Of a DNA stretch of 64,000 nt, positions 7,400 to 15,143 are shown one piece after another. The stretch is from Gemmatimonadota bacterium. Lineage in GTDB: Bacteria; Gemmatimonadota; Gemmatimonadetes; Longimicrobiales; Gaopeijiaceae. The position numbers were made by a program, and so were the translations under genes. How positions within the stretch are numbered: position 1 is the first letter of the stretch; every line of letters starts with the position of its first letter. The stretch is from the NCBI GenBank assembly GCA_022826005.1, contig JAJDVT010000132.1, forward strand, positions 28,416 through 92,415, read 5' to 3'. A model generated the notes under the pieces. That model did no database searches, had not been told where the DNA came from, and was given only the letters and a program-made list of their open reading frames with translations.

Positions 7400-9181
7400 C
7401 TAGTTCCCGCGAGCCCCCGGGGCGATGGCCGCTCCCTCCCAGTCGGGATCGGCTACGCCCACCATCTCGCCGGTGGCCGGGTTGACCCAGATGCCGTGGA
7501 TGCGGCCGAAGGCGCCTTCTCGCTCCACTTCCCGCACGTTCATCCCCCATGACACTACCTCGGCAATGTCCTGTGCGGCCCAACCGATCCCGGGCGAGGT
7601 CTCCATTTCGATCCCGCCGTCGATGGGGTGCACGCGGGCAGCTGCCAGGGCTTCCGGCAGGCCCATCCCCTGATCGACGACCCGAACGACTGCCTGGACA
7701 ACCGCGGAGATGATCCTCGCGCCTCCGGCGGCACCGAGTACCAGCACCGGTTCGCCGTCCTGTAGCACCATGAGCGGAGAGATGCTCGACCTCGCGCGCT
7801 CCCCCGGCTCCATATGGCCGAGGTAGCCGCCCAGGGTGGCCGCGTACAGGAATCCCAGGCCGGGGGTCATGACCCTGGATCCCAGATTGGGACCGATGGT
7901 CTGGGTAAGCGCAACGTACATCCCGGTACTGTCGGCGGCCGACAGGTGGGTGGTGTGGCTGAGTGCCGGACCCCATCCGGAGGTGTCCCAATCGGCTGTT
8001 GCGTTGCCCGCGGAAGGGTCGACGGCCAGTTGTAGAGGGTCCGAAGGTTGCGGCGTCTCCGGCCGCAACGACGACAGCGCCGCCGGCAGTCCCAGGGTGG
8101 ATCCGGCCGTCCGAAGCGTCGCTCCGGGCACGTCGATGCCGGCCGCCATGTCGGCGGCCCATTCCTTGTCGGTCATGAAGGAGAGGTCGCCGAGGCCGTT
8201 CCTGCGCGCGACGGTACGCTCCTCGAAGGCGCGGGCGATGGCAGTCCCGATCAGGGTCACCCAGCTCTCGTCCTCCAGCGAGGCCATGTCGAAGTGCTCC
8301 AGGATGTGCAGGATTCCGATGCTGACCGCGCCGGAGGCCGGGATGCCGGTGCCGATAAGGTCGTAGCCGCGGTAGCTGCCCCTTACGATGCGGGCATCGA
8401 GCGCCTCGTAGGCCGCCAGTGCCTCGGCGGTAACCGCGCCGCCGTGTGCCTCCATGTCGGCGGCGATCCGCCCGGCGATTTCGCCCCGGTAGAAGACATC
8501 TTCTCCACCAGTGGCGATCGCGCGCAGCGTCGCGGCCAGATCCGGTTGTACGAAGATCGTTGCGGCCGGGTGGGAGCTGGCACCGTTCGTCAGGAAATGG
8601 GCCCGAGAACCCTCGAACTCGGCGAGCTGCGCGGCTCCCGCGGCATGCCGCGCCGCCTCTCCGGGGAGCAGTGCGAATCCGGTTTCGGCCAGCGTGATCG
8701 CCGGAGCCATCACCTCCTGCCAAGACATCGTGCCGTGCTCACGCAGCAACCGGGCCAGACCCGCGACCGCTCCCGGGACCCCCACCGTGGGGTATCCGTA
8801 CGACGCCTGCGGCGCGGTCTCCGGATCGTAGGTCGCGGGTGCCTGGGTGGTCGCATCGATCCCCGCGAAGGTCCCGTCCGGCAGGCGTACCAGGATCTGC
8901 GTACGGCCTCCAATACTGTTCATTGACGGCTCAACCACCGATACGGCAAAGGCCGCCGCCACCGCCGCATCCGCCGCATTCCCGCCCAGATCCAGCATCC
9001 GTGCTCCGGCTTCGGCCGCCAGCGGTTGCGCCGCCACTACCACCCCGTTCGGCGAAGATGCCACCTGCGGCGGCACCACCGCCTCCCTGCCCGGGCCGTC
9101 ATCCTGCCCCGTCCCGCATCCCCACGCGACTCCGCACGCGGCCAGCATCAGGAAAGGCGTTCGTCCTGTGCCCGCCACCAT
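7400..9181 (-). CDS. Gamma-glutamyltransferase-family lipoprotein
   Basis: An N-terminal-nucleophile enzyme of about 593 residues. Family blocks: SSPNGVVVAAQPLAAEAG and LGGNAADAAVAAAFAVSVVEP near the N-terminus, GGRTQILVRLPDG, and the catalytic TTH motif (SHTTHLSAADSTG) where Thr410 should be the self-processing nucleophile. It probably hydrolyses or transfers gamma-glutamyl groups in the periplasm. The chosen ATG (9181) gives a lipoprotein signal MVAGTGRTPFLMLAAC. An earlier in-frame ATG at 9235 overlaps the upstream stop as ATGA and would add 18 residues; which is used is uncertain. It is the last gene of a three-gene minus-strand run after DUF3179 and an outer-membrane protein. Confidence 0.86.
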   Translation of the reverse strand: MVAGTGRTPFLMLAACGVAWGCGTGQDDGPGREAVVPPQVASSPNGVVVAAQPLAAEAGARMLDLGGNAADAAVAAAFAVSVVEPSMNSIGGRTQILVRLPDGTFAGIDATTQAPATYDPETAPQASYGYPTVGVPGAVAGLARLLREHGTMSWQEVMAPAITLAETGFALLPGEAARHAAGAAQLAEFEGSRAHFLTNGASSHPAATIFVQPDLAATLRAIATGGEDVFYRGEIAGRIAADMEAHGGAVTAEALAAYEALDARIVRGSYRGYDLIGTGIPASGAVSIGILHILEHFDMASLEDESWVTLIGTAIARAFEERTVARRNGLGDLSFMTDKEWAADMAAGIDVPGATLRTAGSTLGLPAALSSLRPETPQPSDPLQLAVDPSAGNATADWDTSGWGPALSHTTHLSAADSTGMYVALTQTIGPNLGSRVMTPGLGFLYAATLGGYLGHMEPGERARSSISPLMVLQDGEPVLVLGAAGGARIISAVVQAVVRVVDQGMGLPEALAAARVHPIDGGIEMETSPGIGWAAQDIAEVVSWGMNVREVEREGAFGRIHGIWVNPATGEMVGVADPDWEGAAIAPGARGN

Positions 9182-9231
9182 CCCCCCGGCGCGCCCGGCG
9201 CCACCGGGCGGGCCTGTTCCACTGCATCCCA

Positions 9232-10137
9232 TCATCTCCCCCATCTCACGAAGTACCTCGAAACGATTGTGGTTCCCGCCGGAATGTTGCGGCCATGGAG
9301 CGAAAAGCGCACTCCCAGCTCCGCCTCCCCCGGCCCGATCTGGCGCAACAGCGATGGCTGCAGCTGGACCAGATCGCGCTGGAAGCTCGGCACCCACACG
9401 CCTTCCGTGATTCCCGCCGCTCCGTCCCATCCGTCCAGGGTGATCCTGCAGCCCCACCGCCCCGCCTGCGCACCTGCCTGCACCAGATAGAAAAGCTCCT
9501 CTCCGTGATCCTTGAGCGACTCGCGATTCTCCTCCCGCCAGCGGTAGCCCACCCACCCGGACAGGTAAGCGGAGCGTGGCCAGAACGAGTGGCCCGCTTC
9601 CGCGATGATCTCCCAGTCGCGCTGGCCGTCGCCGAGCGGGATGAAGTCGCTGACCACATTGAAGTCGCCGACAGGCAACTTCACGCCTCCCCGGATTGCA
9701 AAGGGAAATGACGAGCCCGCCCATGTGAGCGGTGCTACACGGAGCCAGAACCTGGCGTCGCCGGGGCCTGTCGCGACCCGGTCCATCGCTCCGTCGTCGT
9801 ACCGAAGCCGCTGGAAGGCAAGCTGGACCCACGCGTCCACCCCGGGCACCACTCCCGCCGCCCCGGTCAGGAACGCGGCCGTGCTGATGGCGTGGCCGTC
9901 GGCAAAGAAACTTCGGCGGTCGCCGCTGGTGTCGTAGTGGTCGCGCGTGTCCTGGTGATACACCGCCAGCGTCATCCATCCCTTTCCGGGCGGTTCGACC
10001 CACTGCGCGCGCGCGGGGGCGGTGTCGAGAACTGCCAACGCTGCCAGGATTGCGAATGCCGCCCCCGGCCGTGTGACGACCCCCACGGGCCACCTGTTCG
10101 CACGGCTATCGCTTTCCGGGCGCCAGACCCTACCCAA
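9232..10137 (-). CDS. Outer-membrane beta-barrel protein, transporter-like
   Basis: 301 residues with an N-terminal signal (hydrophobic segment about 26-44, cleavage near APARAQ). The mature part alternates aromatic and polar residues and contains family-like blocks: FADGHAISTAAFLTGAAG, LPVGDFNVVSDFIPLGDGQ, and WPRSAYLSGWVGYRWREEN. The C-terminus ends in alternating hydrophobics (TTIVSRYFVRWGR). This resembles the MetA-pathway/phenol-type transporter beta-barrels, but the ligand is not evident. The start overlaps the preceding DUF3179 stop by 8 bp and the stop overlaps a candidate GGT start, so the three are likely one operon. Confidence 0.65.
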   Translation of the reverse strand: MGRVWRPESDSRANRWPVGVVTRPGAAFAILAALAVLDTAPARAQWVEPPGKGWMTLAVYHQDTRDHYDTSGDRRSFFADGHAISTAAFLTGAAGVVPGVDAWVQLAFQRLRYDDGAMDRVATGPGDARFWLRVAPLTWAGSSFPFAIRGGVKLPVGDFNVVSDFIPLGDGQRDWEIIAEAGHSFWPRSAYLSGWVGYRWREENRESLKDHGEELFYLVQAGAQAGRWGCRITLDGWDGAAGITEGVWVPSFQRDLVQLQPSLLRQIGPGEAELGVRFSLHGRNIPAGTTIVSRYFVRWGR

Positions 10138-11251
10138 CCGGTATCTCCGTGCCCGGATTATACGCCACCCAGGCCTGCCAGAACGCGACGTAGGAGTCCG
10201 CGACCAGTTCGAGACGCTCGCCCCTGAGCGGGCCGGCTACGGCTTGGCCGGCCACCGACCATACGGAGCCGGTCTCCGCGTCCATGATCGCCCCGTCCCT
10301 GACTTCGAAGGTCAGCCGCCTTCCACTCGCCACGGGTCGGGCGGCGACCGCTGCCCGATGGTCGCCGTCCCACATGACGATGGCGGACCCGCCCCCGTGA
10401 TCGAATTCGGCGACCCAGCGGTCGCCGCGCATCTCCATCCACCCGAAGGGAAAGGCCAGCGGCGGATAGTCTTCGTCACCCGGAAAGCCCAGCACCCGCT
10501 CCTTGGGGGGCCGGCGTTCGTCAATGCGCGGGATGGGGAATCCGAGATAGTCCGGGTTGTCCGGGAATTCGTAGCTGCTTCCGTACGGGTTGAAGCTGTA
10601 CGTCTCGGCGCGCTCCCTGTTGATCCCCACGACCATCGAACGTGGGAAGAGCACCTTGAATCCGCCCCACGTCATCTCGACCACCGGACGCCGGTCAAGC
10701 CTCTCGCCCTCGCGCGGCCCGCACCGCGCAATCCCTGCCATCTGTGGCCACAGCGAGTTGTCCGTGGACCGGTCGTACATGATGAGGTTCGCCTGGTAGA
10801 GAAGTCCCGAAACCCCGAATTCGACGCCCCCTAGCGGCTTCCGGTCGAAGGCCAGTGCGGAGCCGGTCAGGGGACAGTAGGTGACCGCGATCTGCTCGCC
10901 GCCGCGGTTCAGATTCACGATCTCGTGGCGATACATCACCTTGTGGGGGATGGCCAGCCACTCGCCGCCGATCTCGACCCCGATAACGCGGTCGAAGTCG
11001 TCGACGTAGAGCACCTCATCCTCTTCCTCGAGTGTGACGAAAGGGGGATCGGTCAGCGCGGGGATGCCGTCGCGTCCTACGCCGCCGTCGGCCAGAAACG
11101 ACGGGTCGAGCAATCCGCACTCCAGTCCCTGTGCCGTCGGCCCGGTGAATTCAACGCTCGAACAAGCGGCCGAGGTTGCCGCCGCGACCACCGCCAGTGC
11201 GGCGATCCGGCCGTATCTTTTCCCTGGCAATGTCTCCGACAACTTCACCAC
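10130..11251 (-). CDS. DUF3179 domain-containing lipoprotein
   Basis: About 373 residues. The GTG at 11251 is chosen because longer reading would overlap the divergent ATPase gene and because it yields a lipoprotein signal (hydrophobic stretch then TSAAC). DUF3179 blocks: DRVIGVEIGGEWLAIPHKV, MYRHEIVN, EQIAVTYCPLTGSALAFDR, FGVSGLLYQANLIMYDR and STDNSLWPQM. The family is extracytoplasmic with unknown biochemical role; the conserved Cys in TYCPLTGS could bind a cofactor or metal. Operon partner of the outer-membrane barrel and GGT below it. Confidence 0.83.
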   Translation of the reverse strand: MVKLSETLPGKRYGRIAALAVVAAATSAACSSVEFTGPTAQGLECGLLDPSFLADGGVGRDGIPALTDPPFVTLEEEDEVLYVDDFDRVIGVEIGGEWLAIPHKVMYRHEIVNLNRGGEQIAVTYCPLTGSALAFDRKPLGGVEFGVSGLLYQANLIMYDRSTDNSLWPQMAGIARCGPREGERLDRRPVVEMTWGGFKVLFPRSMVVGINRERAETYSFNPYGSSYEFPDNPDYLGFPIPRIDERRPPKERVLGFPGDEDYPPLAFPFGWMEMRGDRWVAEFDHGGGSAIVMWDGDHRAAVAARPVASGRRLTFEVRDGAIMDAETGSVWSVAGQAVAGPLRGERLELVADSYVAFWQAWVAYNPGTEIPVG

Positions 11252-11271
11252 CTTTCTCAGAACGTGAGCCG

Positions 11272-13009
11272 ATGAGCAGGACCGCAGACGACCTCCGCCG
11301 CACGCTGCACCGGATCGACGGGCGGGGCTACTCCGCATACCGGGACCTCAAGGGCACCTGGCAGCTGGCACATTTCAAGTTGATCGTTCGGCACGTCCAG
11401 GGCGACCCCTTCGCGGCTCCCACCCGGGTCGCAGCCGTCCTGGAGCCCGCTCGCGCGGGCTTCCCCGCGGCTGCCGTCGCCACCGCTTCCCGGCGAGTCG
11501 GCCTCTCCTGTCTCCTCGCCCGCACCTTCGCGGCACATGCGCGGCGTGCACGCCCAAGCGGGGCGGGAAGCGGCAAGAGCGGGGAGATCGCCATGACGGA
11601 TCCAGGGCAGGCCGTCCTCACCAACACGGCGGTGATCGTCGGCCCCGACGGCACCATCGAGGCCCGCTTCACGGTCGGCCTCCCGGCCGCGGGCCGCCGA
11701 GTTCTGGGGCGCGTGGCGGCCACACTGCTCCTGGAGACACTCCCCTCCCTGGTCTTCGAAACGCTCGCGCACTCGGCACACGACCCGGCGCAGGTCCGCC
11801 GTCACGCCGAAGTCAACGAGGACGCCGACCACCTCCGCTCGCAACTAACGGGCCGCGGCCTGGTCGCCTTCATCGCCGACGGCGCCGTGCTGCCCCGCCG
11901 CAGCGGCATCGACGACCGCCCCATGGACCACAAGGCCGCGACGCTCTTCGCCTCGCCGCCCGGCCTGCAGGTCACCCTGGAGCGGCTGAACGGTCCGCCG
12001 GTGACCGGCATGGGAATCCCGCGGGGGGTCACCCTCCTGGTCGGCGGCGGCTATCACGGCAAGTCCACCGTCCTCGACGCGGTGGCACAGGGAGTCTACA
12101 ACCACCGCCCCGGCGACGGGCGCGAGTTCGTCGTCAGCGATTACGCCGCGGCGAAGGTCCAGGCGGAGGACGGCCGCTCGGTCGCGGGCGTGGACATCTC
12201 GCCCTTCATCGGCGCGCTCCCGGGCGGACAGGACACGACCCGCTTCTCCACGCCGAACGCGTCCGGCTCGACCAGTCAGGCCGCGGCGATCATCGAGGCG
12301 CTCGAGGCGGGAACCCGGCTGCTGCTCATTGACGAGGATACCGCCGCAACCAACTTCATGATCCGGGACCGGCGGATGCAGGCGCTGGTGCGCGGCGACG
12401 ACGAGCCGATACACCCCCTTCATCGATCGGGTGCGCAGCCTGAGCGAGGACGCGGGCGTGAGCACGCTGCTGGTGATCGGCGGGTCGGGAGACTACCTCG
12501 ATGTGGCGGACCGGGTGCTGGCCATGATCCGCTACCGCGCCCACGATCTCACCGACGAGGCGCGTGCCGTCGCGGCCGCCCACCCCACCGGGCGCCTGGC
12601 GGCCGGGGCGCCTCCACGATGGTCATCGCGCCGCCGCTTCCCGGATCCGGGTTCGGTGCGTCCGGGGCGCGGCCGGCGTAAGCGCCATGTCAGGGTGCAC
12701 AGCCGCACCGACGTGGCTTTCGGCGAGGAACGCATCGAGCTGGCCGGCGTGGCGCAGATCGTGTCCCGGGCGCAGACCCGCGCGATCGCGCTGGCCGTGG
12801 CGCACGCACGCACACACATGGACGGTCGCATGGCCATGGGGGACGTGCTGGCCGAACTCGAAGCCGAACTGGCCCGCAATGGCCTCGATGTCCTCGACCC
12901 CGGCAGGCCGGGCGACCTTGCCCTGCCCCGCAAACATGAAATCGGGGCCGCACTCTCACGACTGAGGTCGTTTCGGGTGTCCCGGGAGTCCGTGGATGAA
13001 CCCGCGTGA
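11272..13009 (+). pseudogene. Predicted ABC-class ATPase, split by a +1 frameshift
   Basis: Matches the predicted ABC-class ATPase family (PF09818-type). N-terminal half: RTLHRIDGRGYSAYRDLKG, FKLIVRHVQGDPFAAPTRV. Walker A is GGGYHGKSTVLDA and Walker B is RLLLIDEDTAATNFMIRDRR. After EPI (about 12410) the frame is lost; the true continuation TPFIDRVRSLSEDAGVSTLL then GGSGDYLDVAD is in the next frame and runs to 13009 with family-like IELAGVAQIVSRAQTRAIA and PRKHEIGAALSRLR. Removing one A at 12411 restores one reading frame of about 578 residues. It is either a recent inactivating insertion or a sequencing error, because both halves look otherwise intact. The family's cellular function is not known. 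Confidence 0.8.
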
Positions 13010-13130
13010 GTCGCCGGGAGCGGCGAGTGGGTGCGACCGCGAGGCGCCGCCTTGAATTGCCGAATGGGCGAAGCGACCCGACGCGGATGCATCACTGCTG
13101 GAATGCCCCGGGGGCCCTGGCTACGTGCTC

Positions 13131-13325
13131 TCAGGACGCCACTTGCATGTGGCCCGCTTCCGTCAGCAGTTCGCGCAGCCGCTCCTCGCGTTCAGGAAGG
13201 GTAGTCCTGGCGATCTTTCGCGCCAGGCCGATGCGTTCTTCGTCCGAAATGTTGTCCAGAACCGATATTGGTGTGCCATAGCGCAAGAGAATCCGCTTGG
13301 CGTCGACGGCTACCGAGTCTTTCAA
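13131..13325 (-). CDS. Small hypothetical protein (64 aa), TTG start
   Basis: Translation from TTG at 13323-13325 is supported by an ideal ribosome site, AAGGAGG, 4-5 bases upstream. The 64-residue product is charged and helical (ISDEERIGLARKIART, PEREERLRELLTEAGH), with no membrane segment or recognised domain. Size and composition would fit a small regulator or antitoxin, but there is no partner gene. It lies between the frameshifted ATPase and the DtxR-family gene, divergent from the latter. Confidence 0.5.
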   Translation of the reverse strand: MKDSVAVDAKRILLRYGTPISVLDNISDEERIGLARKIARTTLPEREERLRELLTEAGHMQVAS

Positions 13326-13465
13326 CTTGCCTCCTTGAGCCTAATCCCCGTCCAGCGCAACGTTTCCCGCTGCAGGCCCCCCGCTTCTCCGGGGCGCTCC
13401 GCCCAACCCGGCAAACGGATCGGAGCATCGCGGATTCCGGGGTGGCGTTCCATTATGTTCCCATC

Positions 13466-14137
13466 ATGAAAGACACCGGACTGTCGCGGTCTGCTGAGGA
13501 CTATCTCAAGGCGGTCTACTCGCTGAACGAGCGCGGCGAGGCCGCCGGGACCAACGAACTCGCGCGCGCCCTCGACGTGCAGCCCGGTTCCGTGAGTGGA
13601 ATGATCCGCCGCCTCGCCGAAGACGGACTGCTCGAGCACCAGCCCTACCGGGGCGTTCGCCTCACCGCCGAGGGGAGCCGCGAAGCGCTGAAGATCCTGC
13701 GCCGCCACCGGATCATCGAGTCGTTCCTGGTCCGCCGCCTGGGGTACGACTGGGAGGACGTGCACGCCGAGGCCGAGCGCCTGGAGCACGCCGCATCGGA
13801 CCGCCTGATCGACCGCATGGCGGAGGCGATGGGCAACCCCACCACCGATCCCCATGGCGCGCCGATCCCCACGCGCCACGGGAAGATCGCCGCCACTGCC
13901 TGGCCGCGCCTCGACGAGGTGGCGGCGGGAACCCGGGTCACCGTACGCGCCGTCTCGGACGAGGACCCGGACCGGCTCCGCTACTTCAAGTCGGTGAGCG
14001 TCGTCCCGGGAGCCCGCGCGGTGGTGCAGCGCAGTGGCGCGGATGGCGGCCCGGTCACCCTGATGGTGGATGGCACCTCGGAGCCGCTGTCGATTCGACC
14101 GGCGGTGGCACGTCGCGTGGCCGTTACGGAAGTGTAA
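13466..14137 (+). CDS. DtxR/MntR-family metal-dependent transcriptional regulator
   Basis: 223 residues. Winged helix at 8-65 (SRSAEDYLKAVYSLNERGE, TNELARALDVQPGSVSGMIRRL), dimerisation/metal domain at about 70-140, and a C-terminal FeoA/SH3-like domain (AGTRVTVRAVSDEDPDRLRY). Candidate metal ligands are in SAEDY, in RRHRIIESFLV (His) and in AEAERLEHAASDRL (Glu..Glu..His), the pattern used by DtxR/MntR proteins for Fe(II) or Mn(II). Which metal it senses cannot be read here. ATG at 13466 begins just before the HTH. A 37-bp palindrome starts at its stop codon and shares a core with two other sites in the window. Confidence 0.86.
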   Translation: MKDTGLSRSAEDYLKAVYSLNERGEAAGTNELARALDVQPGSVSGMIRRLAEDGLLEHQPYRGVRLTAEGSREALKILRRHRIIESFLVRRLGYDWEDVHAEAERLEHAASDRLIDRMAEAMGNPTTDPHGAPIPTRHGKIAATAWPRLDEVAAGTRVTVRAVSDEDPDRLRYFKSVSVVPGARAVVQRSGADGGPVTLMVDGTSEPLSIRPAVARRVAVTEV

Positions 14138-14170
14138 AGCATACACGACATAATGTCATGTCTGCTTTAC
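14134..14170. repeat. 37-bp near-perfect palindrome, copy A of the GTAAAG-N3-ACATGACATT element
   Basis: Left arm GTAAAGCATACACGACAT (14134-14151) and right arm (14153-14170) match inverted at 16 of 18 positions around one central base. It lies between the convergent DtxR-family gene and the DUF4249 gene. As a transcript it would fold into a long hairpin and could terminate both genes. Read on the minus strand it contains GTAAAG-N3-ACATGACATT, the same sequence found at 39696-39714 and 45487-45505, so a protein-binding site is an alternative. Confidence 0.65.
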
Positions 14171-14174
14171 AGTA

Positions 14175-15143
14175 CTACACAGCTGGCCCGCACAGCGGGG
14201 TAATCCCACCGTCGTCGGACTGGGCAATGACGTTCAGCGCCCGCTGCGTTGCGGTGCCGAAGAAGCCCGTCCCGTCCCCGAAGACCGAGGGTATGCGAAT
14301 GATCCCCGAGGGGTTGAAGTTGCCGCCCCGGGCCCAGTTCACCCAGTTCCGGTCGGTTGCGGCGAACGCGACCTGTGCCCGCGTGCCACCGGGGAGTCCG
14401 TCGTCGAGAATGCGGAGCAGATCGGCGTCGGCCTCGTCCCCGAAATCGAAGAGCCCGTATTCCCCCGGGAAGAGCACATCGGTATCCTTCTCGCCGATCG
14501 CGAACCCCGCCAGATACAGGGAATCGGGGGCGGACACGTCCTGTCCCGCAAGCGCCTCCGGCAAGCCCTGGATCCAGGCATCGGACAGGTACGACCAGGT
14601 TCCCGCAGCCTCGGTCCATCTGAACCGGTAGTTGGTGTCGGGCTCCAGGCGGCACTGCCCATTCTCCTGCGTCAGCCCCACGAAGCTGAACGCGTCGGGG
14701 ATCCGGCTGGCTCCGGTGAGGGTTCGCCCGTCCGCAAGCACCACTTCAAGCTCGACGATCTCCCGGGGAGCGAAGGGGGACGGAGAAATGCCGGCCACGT
14801 AGCACGAGCCGACGGCCTCGTTCGGTTCGTTGCTGTCGTAGGTGAGGCAGGAACCGCCGCTGTCCGCCGGCGCAAGATGCGCAACCCCGCCCGACGCCCC
14901 CATGACGCGGATGGTGGCCCCCTCCACCTCGCTGGCGCGGCTGGCGCTCAGTGTGCGGTGCAGGTACGCGTACACAAAGAGTTCGGTCATCCCGTCATCT
15001 TCGAGGTTCACGGTCAACTGCGACTCCACGATGACAACGTCTTCCGACTCGGCGACCGTCACCTCGGTGAGCGCACATCCCCCAGGCAGGCCGGCGGCTG
15101 CCATCACTGCCACCACTGAACACCCGTCAAACCTGCGCGCCAT
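14175..15143 (-). CDS. DUF4249-like lipoprotein, partner of a TonB-dependent receptor
   Basis: 322 residues with lipobox GLPGGC (Cys23). After the lipid anchor it begins TEVTVAESEDVVIVESQLTV, then Ig-like blocks containing GATIRVMG, PREIVELEVVLADGRTLTG and a C-terminal region LWxx-free but Gly/Asp-rich (VLFPGEYGLFDFGDEADAD). Architecture and position directly after a TonB-dependent receptor (ATG and upstream TGA share one base) are typical of DUF4249-type surface lipoproteins, thought to help receptor function. Ligand unknown. Its 3' end faces the 37-bp palindrome. Confidence 0.65.
   Translation of the reverse strand: MARRFDGCSVVAVMAAAGLPGGCALTEVTVAESEDVVIVESQLTVNLEDDGMTELFVYAYLHRTLSASRASEVEGATIRVMGASGGVAHLAPADSGGSCLTYDSNEPNEAVGSCYVAGISPSPFAPREIVELEVVLADGRTLTGASRIPDAFSFVGLTQENGQCRLEPDTNYRFRWTEAAGTWSYLSDAWIQGLPEALAGQDVSAPDSLYLAGFAIGEKDTDVLFPGEYGLFDFGDEADADLLRILDDGLPGGTRAQVAFAATDRNWVNWARGGNFNPSGIIRIPSVFGDGTGFFGTATQRALNVIAQSDDGGITPLCGPAV

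Noticed and set aside
9236..10093. Upstream extension of the GGT frame to 897 codons
   Set aside because: The extra part overlaps the outer-membrane protein gene in another frame and has no similarity to GGT.
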